From the NCBI GenBank assembly GCA_947652605.1, contig OX393577.1, positions 28,709,466 through 28,773,465 on the forward strand: DNA of 64,000 bases. The letters run 5' to 3'. A model generated the notes under the pieces. The model did not search any database. It had not been told where the DNA came from and saw only the letters and a program-made list of their open reading frames with translations. This stretch comes from Elmis aenea (taxonomy: Eukaryota; Arthropoda; Insecta; Coleoptera; Elmidae). Position numbers and translations under genes: made by a program. Below, piece after piece: positions 22,207 through 32,975 of this stretch (positions are counted from its first letter, which is position 1; each line of letters begins with the position of its first letter).

Positions 22207-23584
22207 CAAGGTGGTTCAGTTTCACGTCAGATACTGGAAAAACGTTGCGTAATTTCGCTTATGTTATATTCTTTTACGAATTATATATTATAAATGTATT
22301 TAAGATATTCTAAATTGTTAACGAGTTAACCAGATAATAGATAGCAATCATTTTTATTTCACAGTTCATTTGTTTTTGTGACTGTAAAAATTTAAAAAAA
22401 AGCCCACTTAAAGCACATTTGTATCGCAAAGGGGTCGATATAGCCCCCCCTGTGGGTCGATAGAACTCGGCAGATCGATTGGGGGTCGATCGACAAGTCA
22501 GATACTTATTGTACTGTTTTAAAAGTTTCAAATAATTTTAAAATAAAAAACTTGTTAAAATTTGAAAATTTGTATAAATAACAAAATCGAGTATGCTCTG
22601 TAAAAACAATTGAAATTATGATATAAATAAAAGTGACAGAACATTTTATTGATCTAATGACAATGAAATTGACAATAAATTTAAAATACCGGATAAATAA
22701 TTATTTAAATTGTTTAACGTGCGCGCCGTTATGTAGGATGCAGTGGTTGGTCCTCAAAGTCATTTCGTCCACTGCTTTTAGGATAGGCTGTCTCGGAAAA
22801 GAGTCGAATGCATTTTTGATTTTACGGCGAAGATGTTCAATATTTTCCGTTAGGGTTGCATAAACAACATATTTTACATTGCCCCACAAAAAGTAATCCA
22901 TAGGCGTCAAACATGGCGATCATGGAGGCCAACGAACCGAACAGGACTAAACGTACCAACTTACCAAGCCACGAATTTTGAAAGCGTGTATCTAAATATT
23001 CTCTTACGTTGTGAGGACCCACTCCATTTTGCTGAAACCACTGATAATTTTGAATTGTTAATAATGGCAATTCGCCTACAATATCTTTTAAATTTGTTTC
23101 CAACAACCTTATTTTCGTTATTATTAGACCAATAAAATTTTTTGTCTTTTATATCCTAGTTTCAATTGTTTTTCAGAGCATTCTCGATTTTATAAATTAT
23201 TTATACAAATTTTCAAATTCAAAGTTTAAAAAAAAAGTTATATTGGTTACCAATCTGAAAAGCTATTTTTTTTGTCTGTCTAATGGTGCAATAATCTAAT
23301 ATGGCGGTCATAAGAAATAAAAAAGTTGACTATTGCAACCTGAAATCTAGAAGACTTAGAAAATTTATGTTGGCGTCATCCAACCCAGGATGGTAAAAAA
23401 CATAAAGTTACCAAGTTTAAATTAAATCGCGTAAATGGTGGGGAAAATAATTATATTTTTCTAAAATCACATTTTTCAGTTTTTTTTGTAATAAATCACA
23501 AACGAATAAAAATTTTCAGAATTTCATTTCAGATTCTCAATGGCCATAAAAATGTGCAACTTTTCTCTAATTTAACCGACCTTG
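22207..23584 (-). mobile_element. Decayed mariner-type transposon with inverted 3' flank
   Basis: Possible ends are TA-CAAGGTGGTTCA (22205 onward) and the inverse TTAACCGACCTTG-TA (to 23586), giving about 1.38 kb, a usual mariner length. The transposase remnant at 22697-23150 is flanked by an inverted repeat of about 75 bases. The left copy, at about 22556-22634, holds TTTGAAAATTTGTATAAATA, ATGCTCTG and AACAATTGAAA; its inverse lies at about 23149-23226. The 5' part of the parent element appears to have been replaced by an inverted copy of the 3' flank. A GC-richer stretch with repeated GGGTCGAT motifs (22430-22500) looks like a foreign insertion. Confidence 0.55.
22697..23150 (-). pseudogene. 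Mariner-type transposase remnant (central and C-terminal parts)
   Basis: Read on the minus strand: a first frame with NYQWFQQNGVGPHNVREYL and TRFQNSW, then a frameshift, then MTPMDYFLWGNVKYVVYATL, an arginine-lysine helix, and the tail RTNHCILHNGAHVKQFK before a stop near 22697. In the family the first block is usually WFQQDGAPPH, where the Asp is the second catalytic acid; here it is Asn. The third catalytic Asp (PMDYFLWG) is kept. The N-terminal DNA-binding region and the first catalytic Asp are missing. The GGHFEHLL-like tail is represented by NGAHVKQF. The gene is dead through frameshift and loss of the second acid. Confidence 0.85.
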
Positions 23585-23586
23585 TA

Positions 23587-24194
23587 TCTGTCACCGTTTC
23601 CAAGATAGAAAAGGTGAGCATCGAAAAATGCACCATCGTGTACCTATAGCTTATCCTGAGACATTTTTTAAATAACAACCAAATTTAAATTAAAAACTTT
23701 TTGATCAATTTAGTACTATTGTGAAAAACTAAACTATTCAAAGCACGAAAAAAAATTAAAAACTGATGTTGCATAGCTGTGAGGATAGTGTTAGAGTGCA
23801 TCCACCTTTTTTTTTTATTAATTCAAAAATTTAAAAATGTGATGTATCTCAATATATTATTACTATTTTAAACATATAAAACTATTCGAGCGTCTTGTTT
23901 GGTTATAGTATCTACATCCTTAATTAGTTTTTCACGGTTATGCTAAAAATTTAAAACTGTTTTAATTATTCTAGGAAAATGCAATGATAGGTACAACTTA
24001 TTTTAAAACACAGCTATTTGGTGTGGCACCTAATAGCTTTCGCCATACAATGTGCGTGAATGTTAATATAAAGTTAAAAGTATTAAAACGCACTACGTAT
24101 TCTTAAATTAAGCTAAATCTTAAGAATTATGTGCAACTTGTCTCTCAGCCCTAACACATTAATTATGGCACCGAACTACAGTGACAAAAATGTA
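23587..24194. other. Unassigned AT-rich spacer
   Basis: About 600 bases between a mariner remnant and an RTE-like 3' end. Nothing recognised. Confidence 0.5.
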
Positions 24195-24622
24195 ATAAAT
24201 CTAGTTATACAGTCCTCTTCTACCCTACGGTGTCAAGGTGTGAAAGTGTAGGAAATTTCTCCGCCCCCGTCTGTGCCTCGCTAGCGTTTCCGCTTGCCTC
24301 CAGTGTAGTTCTTTTTTCTGAAGTATTTTGGCTAATATCCCCATTACAGGTTCTACTCGGCCTCTCTTGTTTTCTTGTTTTATCCACACTCCCTTTTCAT
24401 ATTTGTTTTACTATTCTTCTTTCTTTCATTCTGGTGAGATGAGCCCATTCGCTCTAGTTGACTCTCCATAGAGTCAACTTTGAACCAACCTTGTATAGTT
24501 TTTGTTAATTCTGTCCCTTGTTATTTCATCTGTAGCCACTCTTAAATATTTCATTTGACTTGTTTGTAACCTGCTTTTAGTTCAGTCATCTAACACCCAA
24601 GTTTCACCACCGTAAGTAAATA

Positions 24623-25530
24623 ACGGGTGGCGCAAAAGTCATCACCCTATCGAATGATGGTCGCATTTTTGCAAATGGGATCTTAACTCATAGCGATTTT
24701 GACATTTGTAAAGTAAACAAAGGCAGAATACACTTAGACAAACAATGGATCGCTATACTCGTCAAGAACGAGGAATAAGTGTGACAATGTTTTTGACAAA
24801 TAATCGGTCGGTGGTTTTGGCTCAATGTGAATTTCGTCGTCGATTTCCAACTGGTTAAACACTGAGGCGTTTAGCCGCTAGCCTCGAGGAGACTGGCTCA
24901 ACACGGGACCGTAGCAGATCTGGTCGGCCCCGGAGCAGCCGTTTAGTCAAAAAATACACCTGTGTGGCTGCAGATGTCCAAAAGACTCTGAAACATCCAC
25001 CAGGCGACGGGCTACGCAATTGGGCATCAGTAGACGGTCTTACCAGCGAATTTTATTGAAAGACTTGGGGATGTTGCCCTGCAAAGTGCAAACCGCACAC
25101 ACAGAACGAAGGACAATGGAAATTTTGAGGCAAGCATTTACCGGACGCTTACTTTCTCGTTTTGGCGATTTGCACTGGCCCGCAAGATCACCTGATTTGT
25201 CCGTTTTAGACTTCTTTCTTTGGGGATTTTTGAAATCACGGGTCTATACGAACAAGCCACAAACATTGGAAGCCCTAAAGGAGAACATCCTACAAGAAGT
25301 GATCAATTTATTGGCAGATGTTTTGGGAAAAGTCATGAAAAATGCTATAAAACGAACCCAAATGTGCATCAAATCTGGCGGCGGCCACTTGACTGATATA
25401 GCATTCGCGACTGAATGGAAAAAAATTTAAATGTCTAAATAAACATAATCAATAAACAGAACCAATTATTTTTATTTACAAACAAAGTTACTGCCTTAGG
25501 AAATCGAGTGAGGACTTTTGCGCCACCTTG
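24623..25530 (+). mobile_element. Internally deleted mariner-type transposon (GGTGGCGCAAAAGTC ends)
   Basis: TA at 24621-24622 and 25531-25532. Both ends carry GGTGGCGCAAAAGTC followed by (A/C)TCAC in inverted orientation. The 908-base copy is shorter than the usual 1.3 kb because the middle of the transposase is deleted. It sits inside the C-terminal coding region of an RTE-like element on the opposite strand, between the segments RVCISVF and YGGETW, so it inserted after that element. Confidence 0.92.
24745..25430 (+). pseudogene. Mariner-type transposase, internally deleted
   Basis: The start at 24745 gives MDRYTRQERGISVTMFLTNN, then AQCEFRRRFPTG and a stop, then LRRLAASLEETGSTRDRSRS and GRPRSS. 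This is the helix-turn-helix N-terminus and linker typical of many insect mariner-type transposases. A second open part (25020-25430) reads GISRRSYQRILLKDLGM, then jumps to WPARSPDLSVLDFFLWGFLK, and ends with RTQMCIKSGGGHLTDIAFAT before a stop at 25430. The third catalytic Asp (in VLDFFLWG) is kept. The segment that should hold the first two acids is deleted, so the enzyme is dead. The C-terminus with GGHL is intact and sits about 100 bases from the right terminal repeat. Confidence 0.9.
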
Positions 25531-27039
25531 TATAAGAGCAAATACACTAATACATACTCTGACTTTTAGGTCTATACTTATTTCCTTTTGTCTAATAAAA
25601 GTTCTATACAGAGATTGATAAAACCCATAAGCTGCTTTTATTTTTGCATTGATTTGACCCTTACTATTGCAGCGTTCCATACATTAATATTTCTTTATCT
25701 GTATTGGCTAGTATTAATAAGTCATCGGCATACATCATTTTTCTTACCACTATCAGTTGTAAATGCCATACTCCAATTTCAGAACCGTTTATTCTTGGTT
25801 TGCATCCTATGGAGATTTCGTTCTCCAGTTCAAATTTTAAATGAACAACAATAGGCTTAGTATTCATTCTTGTCTTACGTGTCTATAAACCACAAAATCC
25901 TCTGAAACCCGATTAATTGCCATAGATCTGTTAGAATTTGTGTACAAAAAAATTGATGAAGGAGATCATGTCGCTGGCCTCTTCTTTGACCTCTCTCGTG
26001 CCTTCGACAGCTTAAATATAGTATTTTTAATTGAAAAATTGCATTGTTACGGGTTCAGAGGCCCAATTATAAAAATATTAAGTTCCTATCTAAGTCATAG
26101 GCAATTGTACACAAAGATTGAAAACACGAGGTCAGAGTATGGGACCATAGATATAGGGGTTCCACAGGGTTCCGTGCTGGGACCTCTGCTGTTTTTAATA
26201 TTTGTAAATGAGCTACCAGAAGTCTTAACTGACGGTAAAGTAACAATGTTTGCAGACGACACTACAGTGGCGGTCTCGGCGCGGAATCCAGATGAACTCA
26301 AAATCAAAGTCAAAAACATAATTGACTACTTCAACAATTGGTGCTATTCAAATAGCCTTATGTTAAACATAGACAAGACTGTGTACATCAATTTTAGGTG
26401 TACTAGTAAAAAACCAAAAATAGAAATTGATAATATAAAATCAAACACGTGTGCAAAATTTTTAGGTTTATACTTGGACGAGTTTCTAAACTGGTCAGAA
26501 CATATTGACCATGTATGCAAAAAAATTAATTCTGGTTATTATGCCATTGCAAATTTAAAAAATACGTTTGACATAAAATCGCTACTGAATGTTTATTACT
26601 CAATTAATACTGTCACTTAAATTATAACGTGGTTATGTGGGGAGATAGTACAAATTGTCACAGAATATTTGTTTCACAAAAGCGATGTACGACTAATTTT
26701 TAATATACCTAGCAAAGATACTTGCAAACCTACTTTTGTAAAAAATAATTTGTTAACTTTCCCATGCATTTACATTTATAAACTACTCTTGTTCGTTAAA
26801 ATTAATGCACATAATTATGTTAAAAATGAAAATGTCCATTCACATAATACTAGACATGGACATTTATTTGTTGTTGATCAACATAAATCAAGTAAATTTA
26901 AAATATCACCTGTATACAGGGTGAGTCACGACGGACGCGTCGGAGTTTTATGGCGAAACGCTTTATATTTTCCAATTTCTGTCACTGTTAGATTATGTAA
27001 GTCAATAAGAGCTACATTTTAAAAATATTTTCAAATATA

Positions 27040-28609
27040 CAGGGTGCTCCAAAAAAGAGTGCCATATCAAAGTTATACTTTTTCTTATGGAACACCCTGT
27101 ATATTTTTACATTTTTGGATTCCTCTTTAAATTTAATTTAAAAAATGTTAAAGGTCATATGGGTCTAAAGTCAATCGTTCTCGTGAAAATTGCATTTTCA
27201 TGAAAATACAGTATTTTCAAAAATTTTCAACATTTAAAAACTTTGAGAAGTCTCAAGAAATTCGCTTGGAGATAAGATTAACAATAGATTATGTAACACT
27301 TTGCACCACCTACATTTTTAAAATATTATACAGGGCGTTTTTTACGCTTGGTCAAACTTGTGAAACTTTAAACATCGATAACTCATTTTTTTTAAATACA
27401 ACCCCCTATATTTTTTTACACCGTCTTATAGAAAATTTAATTCTCTTTCGAAAACATTAAAACTGTTTTATACCTAAAATTGATATTTTCCGAGATATCG
27501 CGATTTTATTGTTAATTATTAGGTCAAAGTAATATTTTCGAGTAGGCTATGAAGGTAATTTGAAACAATTGAACGAAAGAACAAGAAAGGTTTAGTTTTA
27601 TCTTTTGCCTACGCATTTTTGACATTTTTTTTATAGTGAAGATCAATCTCACGTTTAAATCGAGATTTCTTACAATTATTTATGCATTTATTTATTGGAC
27701 CAGTATGATAAGATGATTACCTACTAAATCCTATAAACCATTTTTTTGTATGTTTATAATACGACACTCGGTTCTACCAAAATGTCTGCTTCCACGCATT
27801 TTGCAAACATTGTGTTTTATACATTGTGCACAATGTTTAATGTAAGTAAGTGTTTATGGTGTGTTAACTAAAATATAAATACACAGAAAATATTTCAAAT
27901 TGGGGCCGTAGTAACTTTAATTGAACATTTATAAAAATATTTCTAGTGATAACTAAAATGTATGTAATAATAATTCAAAAACAAAATTGAACAGCCGATT
28001 ACAATAAATGTTCAACATGACGACCATCCTCTTAAATACACATTGTGATCATCTTTTCAAGTGAACGCCTTACATTACGCAATATATTAGGAGTGATTGC
28101 TGATTGTCTCAAAAGTTTTTGAATTATTATTACATACATTTTAGTTATCACTAGAAATATTTATAAATGTTCAATTAAAGTTACTACGGTCCCAATTTAA
28201 AATATTTTCTGTGTATTTGTATTTTGTATTTTAGTTAACACACCATAAACACTTACTTACATTAAACATTGTGCACACTATTTAAAACACACTGTTTAAA
28301 ACACAGTTTTCAAAATGCGTGGAACCAGAATTTAAGCAAAGACATTTTGGTAGAACCGAGTGTCGTATTATAAACATACAAAAAAATGGTTTATAGGATT
28401 TAGTAGGTAAATCATCTTATCATACTGGTCCAATAAATAAATGCATAAATAATTGTAAGAAATCTCGATTTAAACGTGAGATTGCTCTTCACTATAAAAA
28501 AATGTCAAAAATGCGTAGGCAAAAGATAAAACTAAACCTTTCTTGTTCTTTCGTTCAATTAAATATATATATATAACTTTGATATGGCACTCTTTTTTGG
28601 AGCACCCTG
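27040..28609. mobile_element. Foldback element, family E, nested at the centre of D
   Basis: TA at 27038-27039 and 28610-28611. The ends read CAGGGTGCTCCAAAAAAGAG and inverse. Inner arms match over about 27570-27990 and 28120-28560 (GAACGAAAGAACAAGAAAGG, CGACACTCGGTTCTACCAAA, TGTTAACTAAAATATAAATA). The left arm has about 480 extra bases (27080-27565), including internal CACCCTGTA and TACAGGGCG motifs; the right arm has an AT microsatellite at that position. The centre contains the end of a transposase reading frame on the minus strand, so E derives from a mariner/Tc1-type transposon 3' end. Confidence 0.88.
27999..28100 (-). pseudogene. Transposase C-terminal tail at the foldback centre
   Basis: On the minus strand the centre of palindrome E reads ILRNVRRSLEKMITMCI, a stop, EDGRHVEHLL, then a stop at 27999-28001. 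Mariner/Tc1-type transposases of insects commonly end in a helix of this kind followed by C(I/L)E.(N/D)GG(H)FEHLL. Only one copy is present: it lies in the short unpaired centre and both arms begin just outside it. The left arm is in the right place to be the original 3' untranslated region. The internal stop replaces a residue before EDGRH. No other part of the transposase is left. Confidence 0.7.
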
Positions 28610-29131
28610 TATATTTGAAAATATTTTTAAAATGTAGCCCTTATTGACTTACATAATCTAACAGTGACAGAAATTGGAAAATATAAAGCGTTTCGCCATA
28701 AAACTCCGACGCGTCCGTCGTGACTCACCCTGTACATATATAGGGAAAAAAATGTTTAACAAGATGACTAATAATGTGAAACACCTAAATTTTAATAGTT
28801 TTAAGAAAATGATAAAAAAATATTTAATACGGAAATGTTACTATACAGTGGGCGAATTCTTGAACGATTCCGTTGTCGAGACTGATATGTTCTGAGTGTG
28901 AACTTTAGTATTGTTAACGTATATTGGCAACTGGTACTGTAATGTCATGTATGTTTCTACTTATGTTTAGCATTTTGCTAATTTTAATATGTTTTTTTTT
29001 TTTTTAGGATTACCTTTTAGGACTACCTTTACAATGTAATATATATTACTTATTTATAATGACAATGTGCATAACATGTATCATGTTCTAACACATAAAG
29101 GATATTATTATTATTATTATTATGATATTTG

Positions 29132-30189
29132 TTGTAACCTTATATTTTCTCAAAATGTCTCTTAATAAGGTTAAATTGACTTCTACGGTTTCCAAAACTT
29201 CCCAATAAAATAGTTTTAAAAATGTACAGATCACCACTAAAGGCATATTGAGTCAAGTGCATATCATGTCTTCATAATTATTCTGGATAAGTTTTAAACA
29301 AAAAATACAGTCATTGTGGCTTTTGTACCACAGCAGTAGTGATAATAACTAAAATAGTGTATTGTATACGTGCTAATGTTGGAGAGCACGCTCTATTCTA
29401 TTCGTACGTACGTGTATGATAGCAATCCCCCAGGATATTTAAGGTTTTATTTTTTAAATTAATGGCATTATTTCGTGAGCAAAAACGTGATGTACGATAA
29501 TGGATATAATCCGTTTGGTGATATCATATACGGTTTTATTCAACCATAAATTATAAGAAAATACGAGTTGTATTCATATGCAAAATTAGCAAAATTGCCG
29601 GAGATTTTATCTGCTTTACGTCTTATTTTAGGATAAAAAGTTCTTACATGTAGGTGTTAAAAAGGCAAAAGACGACTTCGTGCTAGCGATTCAAAAATTT
29701 ATGCAACTAATTCTTATTAATTCATTTAATTTATTATTGCTTAAATTTAATTATGAACTCCTCTAATATAACAGTAAAAGTTTGTCGTTTAGATAGCTTA
29801 AAATGTTTGATTAATATGGGAAAATGTTGAAAGTTACTACTTTTTTGCTTTAAGTGGCGGTGCGACATCATAACAATATCGCCCATTACAAGTATTGGGA
29901 TATTATTGCAGCACATTTCAAACAAGTTCTTTTGAGCAACTGTGGCTCTAATATTACGAGGTGGAAACCTCAAGTTCAACAAACAATAAATTAATTCTTG
30001 GTTCCTTATGTTAAATGTCTAAAGATATACTTACTACTAAATCTACGCAAATTTATATAGATAATGATATACGTCATAGAGTATAAATTAATTACGTTTT
30101 CACTGGTCATAAGTAATAACGAGCTGATGTTTAAGGCACGCAAAAGGATTAAAAAATAAATAAATTGAAAAGAGAAAGCAACACGTTCA
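29132..30189. other. Unassigned AT-rich spacer
   Basis: About 1 kb after the CR1-like 3' end. An 82-codon minus-strand ORF at 29734-29982 has no recognised motif. No element ends seen. Confidence 0.55.
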
Positions 30190-30191
30190 TA

Positions 30192-30302
30192 CAGGGTGTC
30201 CCTTAAGGTATGTCTTCGCTAATTTTTGCATAAATCAAATGTTTAGGACCTAAATAAAACGTTTTTACCGATTATAATTTTTTTCATGTATCCCTTCATA
30301 TA
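30192..30302. mobile_element. Isolated CAGGGTGTCCC end
   Basis: TA-CAGGGTGTCCCTTAAGGTAT begins at 30190 and runs about 110 bases into the next CAGGGTG end. No matching right end was found, so it is a truncated element or a direct neighbour broken by the following insertion. Confidence 0.45.
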
Positions 30303-31271
30303 CAGGGTGTCCCAAATATAGTGAACTGAACAGCATGGGGATCTCGTAAACGGTAAGAGATACAGAGAGTTCGTTAAATGGGTCAAAATGATCTATGATT
30401 TAAGAGCAACTGTTCTATAAAAAAAAAACTCGAAAAAAATTATTAGTGTTTGCGGTATTAATAAAAAACAAAACTCATCAGGTTTTTAATTTTCGCTTAT
30501 AACTTGCTTATTTGAAATCACACTCAAAATACTATTCGACATTGTTCGGGCACTTTTTTGCGTTCATTTGAAATTTGTCAACAAATTTTACCTATCTTCA
30601 TTTGTTTTTGTTTTGTTAACATCAACTTTCTTATTTTAAATTCGTCTAATGTATAAAAATAAAGTAATTGTTTATTGTGGTAATGTAAACGTCTAAATTT
30701 GAACTCTGAAAAGTTTAATATATTATAAATTTACATTGTAAATGCTACTACAGAATTTACTTGGAAATTACGCTTAGTTGTTTTTTAATTGCAAACATCT
30801 CATGTTCACGAAATCATGACAAACTGTAATAATAAAATTTTCAGAAAATTAGCCATATTCTCGCTTATTTTTTGAAACAAATATTTTTAAAAAGCTAAAT
30901 AAATGCACTTTCACATAAAGTCGTGGCCTACTAGAGCTTGCATTTAAAAAAAAATTAAGTAAGTTTACTTCATATCTCAAACGTCAAGGTCGTAAATAAA
31001 ATTTTAGAAATATATTAACATAAAGCATAAACATGTTTATAATAAACCCGCATAACATTTAGTTCTATTTTTATAAATAAAGTTATACATTTTTTAGGAC
31101 GATGTAATTCTATGTTTCGTTCATAGTGCCAAAATGGATAATAATATAAAAAATCTGATAACACAGACATATTTATCTCAAAAATATAACCCGAAACACC
31201 AATATTAGATTTTTGTCAACTTTTGTGGTTACCGAGATACCGCGTAAAACACTCGAATTTGGTCCACGCTA
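30303..31271. mobile_element. Composite CAGGGTG element with ends from two families
   Basis: The left end is TA-CAGGGTGTCCCAAATATAG with the block GGGGATCTCGTAAACGGTAA starting 34 bases in. The right half (about 30655-31271) instead follows the right arm of family B: TTTGAACTCTGAAAAGTTTAATA, GCAAACATCTCATGTTCACG, a CACATAAAGTCGTGGCC stretch and the end GGTATCTCGGT...GGTCCAC in inverse. The two ends therefore come from related but different families. It could be one recombinant element or two truncated neighbours. Confidence 0.6.
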
Positions 31272-31623
31272 CACATTAAACAACCCATATACTAGAAGGT
31301 ATCATGTAATTTTTTTTTAGCTACAGCTAAGTATGCTTGCAATTTAAAAAAAAAATTATAGTTTGTTTTGAACCTTTGTATTAACGTACTTTAAAACAGT
31401 ATTAGTAACTTAATTACAATCTACATAAAATTATTTAAAAAGTATCTACCAATTTACAACGTTATTCTATCTGTCACAATTAAAAAGATTTGTGTTTTTG
31501 TCATCTTTCAGTGTTTTAGGGCTTTCGCAGAAAGTTGGCAACACTGGTTAATTTCTCCAAGGTAATTTAATTAGTGCGGTTGTTCTGCCCAAATTTATTC
31601 AAAAAGTACAGTTATATAATGTA

Positions 31624-32698
31624 CAGGGTGTTTCTGAACGATGTAGCATAATTTCTACTGGTGAATCTACATTGAAAAATAGGACGATTTAGCACATCAT
31701 GCCTTATAGAAAGTTGCATCGTTGCTAAGTTACAGCCCCATGAAGAGGGGATGAAAAATTGTTGTTTGATTGATAAATCAAGAACGCTTTCACTTACAAC
31801 ATTTATATTTGGCACGTATTCTACAATAGGCAAGCGTGTTCTTATGCATAAGTTTGAGTGAAATCCCACCATAGGGGGCGCTACAATCGATAATAACAGA
31901 TAAATAACCTGCTGTTTTTTTTTTGTCGATAGCAATTTCTATTTTTTATCGTAACAGTCGGATAGGTAGGTCTAAAATGTACATTTTTAGTAAAGTAAAG
32001 TTTTTTGATAGGAGCCATCGTTTTAGAGAAAAACTCAATTTTATTAAAATATAACTCTGAGATTTAACGAAAATATTTAACAAAATCTTGTTTTATACAA
32101 ATAAAACTGGACATAATAGGTAAATAACTAATAAAAAACATAAAAATAACTAACACAACTAAAAATTATTGTTACAATAAACGAAAATATGACATCTGAC
32201 TACATTTGTTTTGTTTGTTAATTCACAGTAAACTAGTTTTTGTTAAATAGTTTCAATAAATCTCAGAGTTATATTTTAATAAAATCGAGTTTTTCTCCTA
32301 AACGATGGCTCCTATCAAAAAACTTTACGTTACTAAAAATGTACATTTTAGACCTACCTATCCTATTGTCACAATAAAAAATTGAAATTACGATCGACAA
32401 AAAAAACAGCAGGTTTTTTTCTCTGCTATTATCGATTGTAGCGCCCCCTATGGTGGGATTTCGCTCAAACTTATGCATAAGAACACGCTTGCCTATTGTA
32501 GAATACGTGCCAAATATAAATAATGTAGGTCAAAGCGTTCTTGATTTATCAATCAAACAACAATTTTTCATCCCCTCTTCATGGGGCTGTAACTTAGCAA
32601 CGATGCAACTTTCTATAAGGCATGATGAGCTAAATCGTCCTATTTTTCAATGTAGATTCACCAGTAGAAATTATGCTACATCGTTCAGAAACACCCTG
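31624..32698. mobile_element. Foldback element, family G (CAGGGTGTTTCTGAACGATG)
   Basis: TA at 31622-31623 and 32699-32700. Arms of about 445 bases (31624-32075 and 32255-32698) are nearly identical in inverted orientation: CAGGGTGTTTCTGAACGATG, CATGAAGAGGGGATGAAAAA, GGTGGGATTTCRCTCAAACTT. The loop is about 180 AT-rich bases. A 107-codon ORF appears in both arms because they mirror each other. It runs through the terminal repeat and has no recognised domain, so it is not called as a gene. Confidence 0.92.
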
Positions 32699-32824
32699 TA
32701 TATTGTAAACTTTATCGCTAAATTTGGCAAAATGAATCTATTTACGGGACCATATAATTCCCAAAGATTTTAGAAGACATAACGACATTTTAAATTCCAT
32801 TATATAATCGCTTACACAATTCGG

Positions 32825-32975
32825 ATGATTCAAAACAACTGTGTCCTTGACCACGTGAGGGAGGAGCGTGAGAAACTAGTGATCAACTGCAAATTTCAAG
32901 CTGCAGGTGATGTCGGTGACCCTGCCTGCGGCTAACGTGAGCTGAAGCCGCTAGAGATGCTGCAGGTAGGTATTA
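32825..32975 (+). other. GC-rich island ending in a splice-donor-like site
   Basis: About 150 bases much richer in G and C than the surroundings. From ATG at 32825 a 36-residue ORF reads MIQNNCVLDHVREEREKLVI and ends PACG before TAA. Further on GATGCTGCAG is followed by GTAGGT, a good donor match. It is not part of any repeat seen in the window. It could be a non-coding exon, a short exon of an unseen gene, or an old element fragment. No function can be assigned. Confidence 0.3.

Larger units (their letters stand above)
24195..25870 (-). pseudogene. RTE-like non-LTR retrotransposon, split by a mariner insertion
   Basis: On the minus strand from about 25867: a catalytic box MMYADDLLILANTDKE, then, after a deletion, QINAKIKAAYGFYQSLYRTF and QKEISIDLKVRVCISVF. 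After the inserted mariner (24623-25530) the sequence resumes near 24620 with YGGETWVLDD and, with shifts, RLQTSQMKYLRVATDEITRD, then an arginine-rich RGRP-like segment and LHWRQAETLARHRR towards 24260. This order (FADD, YLG region, YGSETW, KYLR, RGRP, W..A..R) is the C-terminal half of RTE-like elements, also visible at 62463-63711, but this copy belongs to a different subfamily. Several frameshifts, one internal deletion and 5' truncation are present. Confidence 0.8.
26917..28732. mobile_element. Foldback element, family D (CAGGGTGAGTCACGACGG), split at its centre
   Basis: TA at 26915-26916 and 28733-28734. The arms 26917-27037 and 28612-28732 (121 bases each) are almost perfect inverted copies: CAGGGTGAGTCACGACGGAC, GCGTCGGAGTTTTATGGCGA, CAATTTCTGTCACTGTTAGA. 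Without the inserted element E the arms would be nearly contiguous, giving a 240-base palindrome. The insertion point of this element is inside the C-terminal coding sequence of the CR1-like copy. Confidence 0.92.
25905..29131 (+). pseudogene. CR1-like non-LTR retrotransposon, 5'-truncated, interrupted by nested foldbacks
   Basis: The open part (25940-26620) encodes the RT palm. FFDLSRAFDSLN holds the first catalytic Asp, then come [20 protein letters not shown] and MFADDTTVAV with the catalytic pair, and INFRCTSKKPK, KFLGLYLDEFLNW and HIDHVCKKI follow. Shifts near 26612 and 26690 lead into VRLIFNIPSKDTCKPTFVKN and SHNTRHGHLFVVDQHKSSKF, a tail typical of CR1-like elements. At 26916 the reading is broken by the D/E palindromes and resumes at 28733 with MFNKMTNNVKHLNFNSFKKM and RKCYYTVGEFLND, stopping at 28895. 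The 3' end is a TTATTATTATTAT microsatellite near 29106-29126. Endonuclease and 5' regions are absent. Confidence 0.92.

Noticed and set aside
31612..32773. Matching 107-codon ORFs on both strands of palindrome G
   Set aside because: They are mirror images produced by the inverted arms, include the terminal repeat, and differ mostly by amino-acid-changing substitutions. No domain was recognised.
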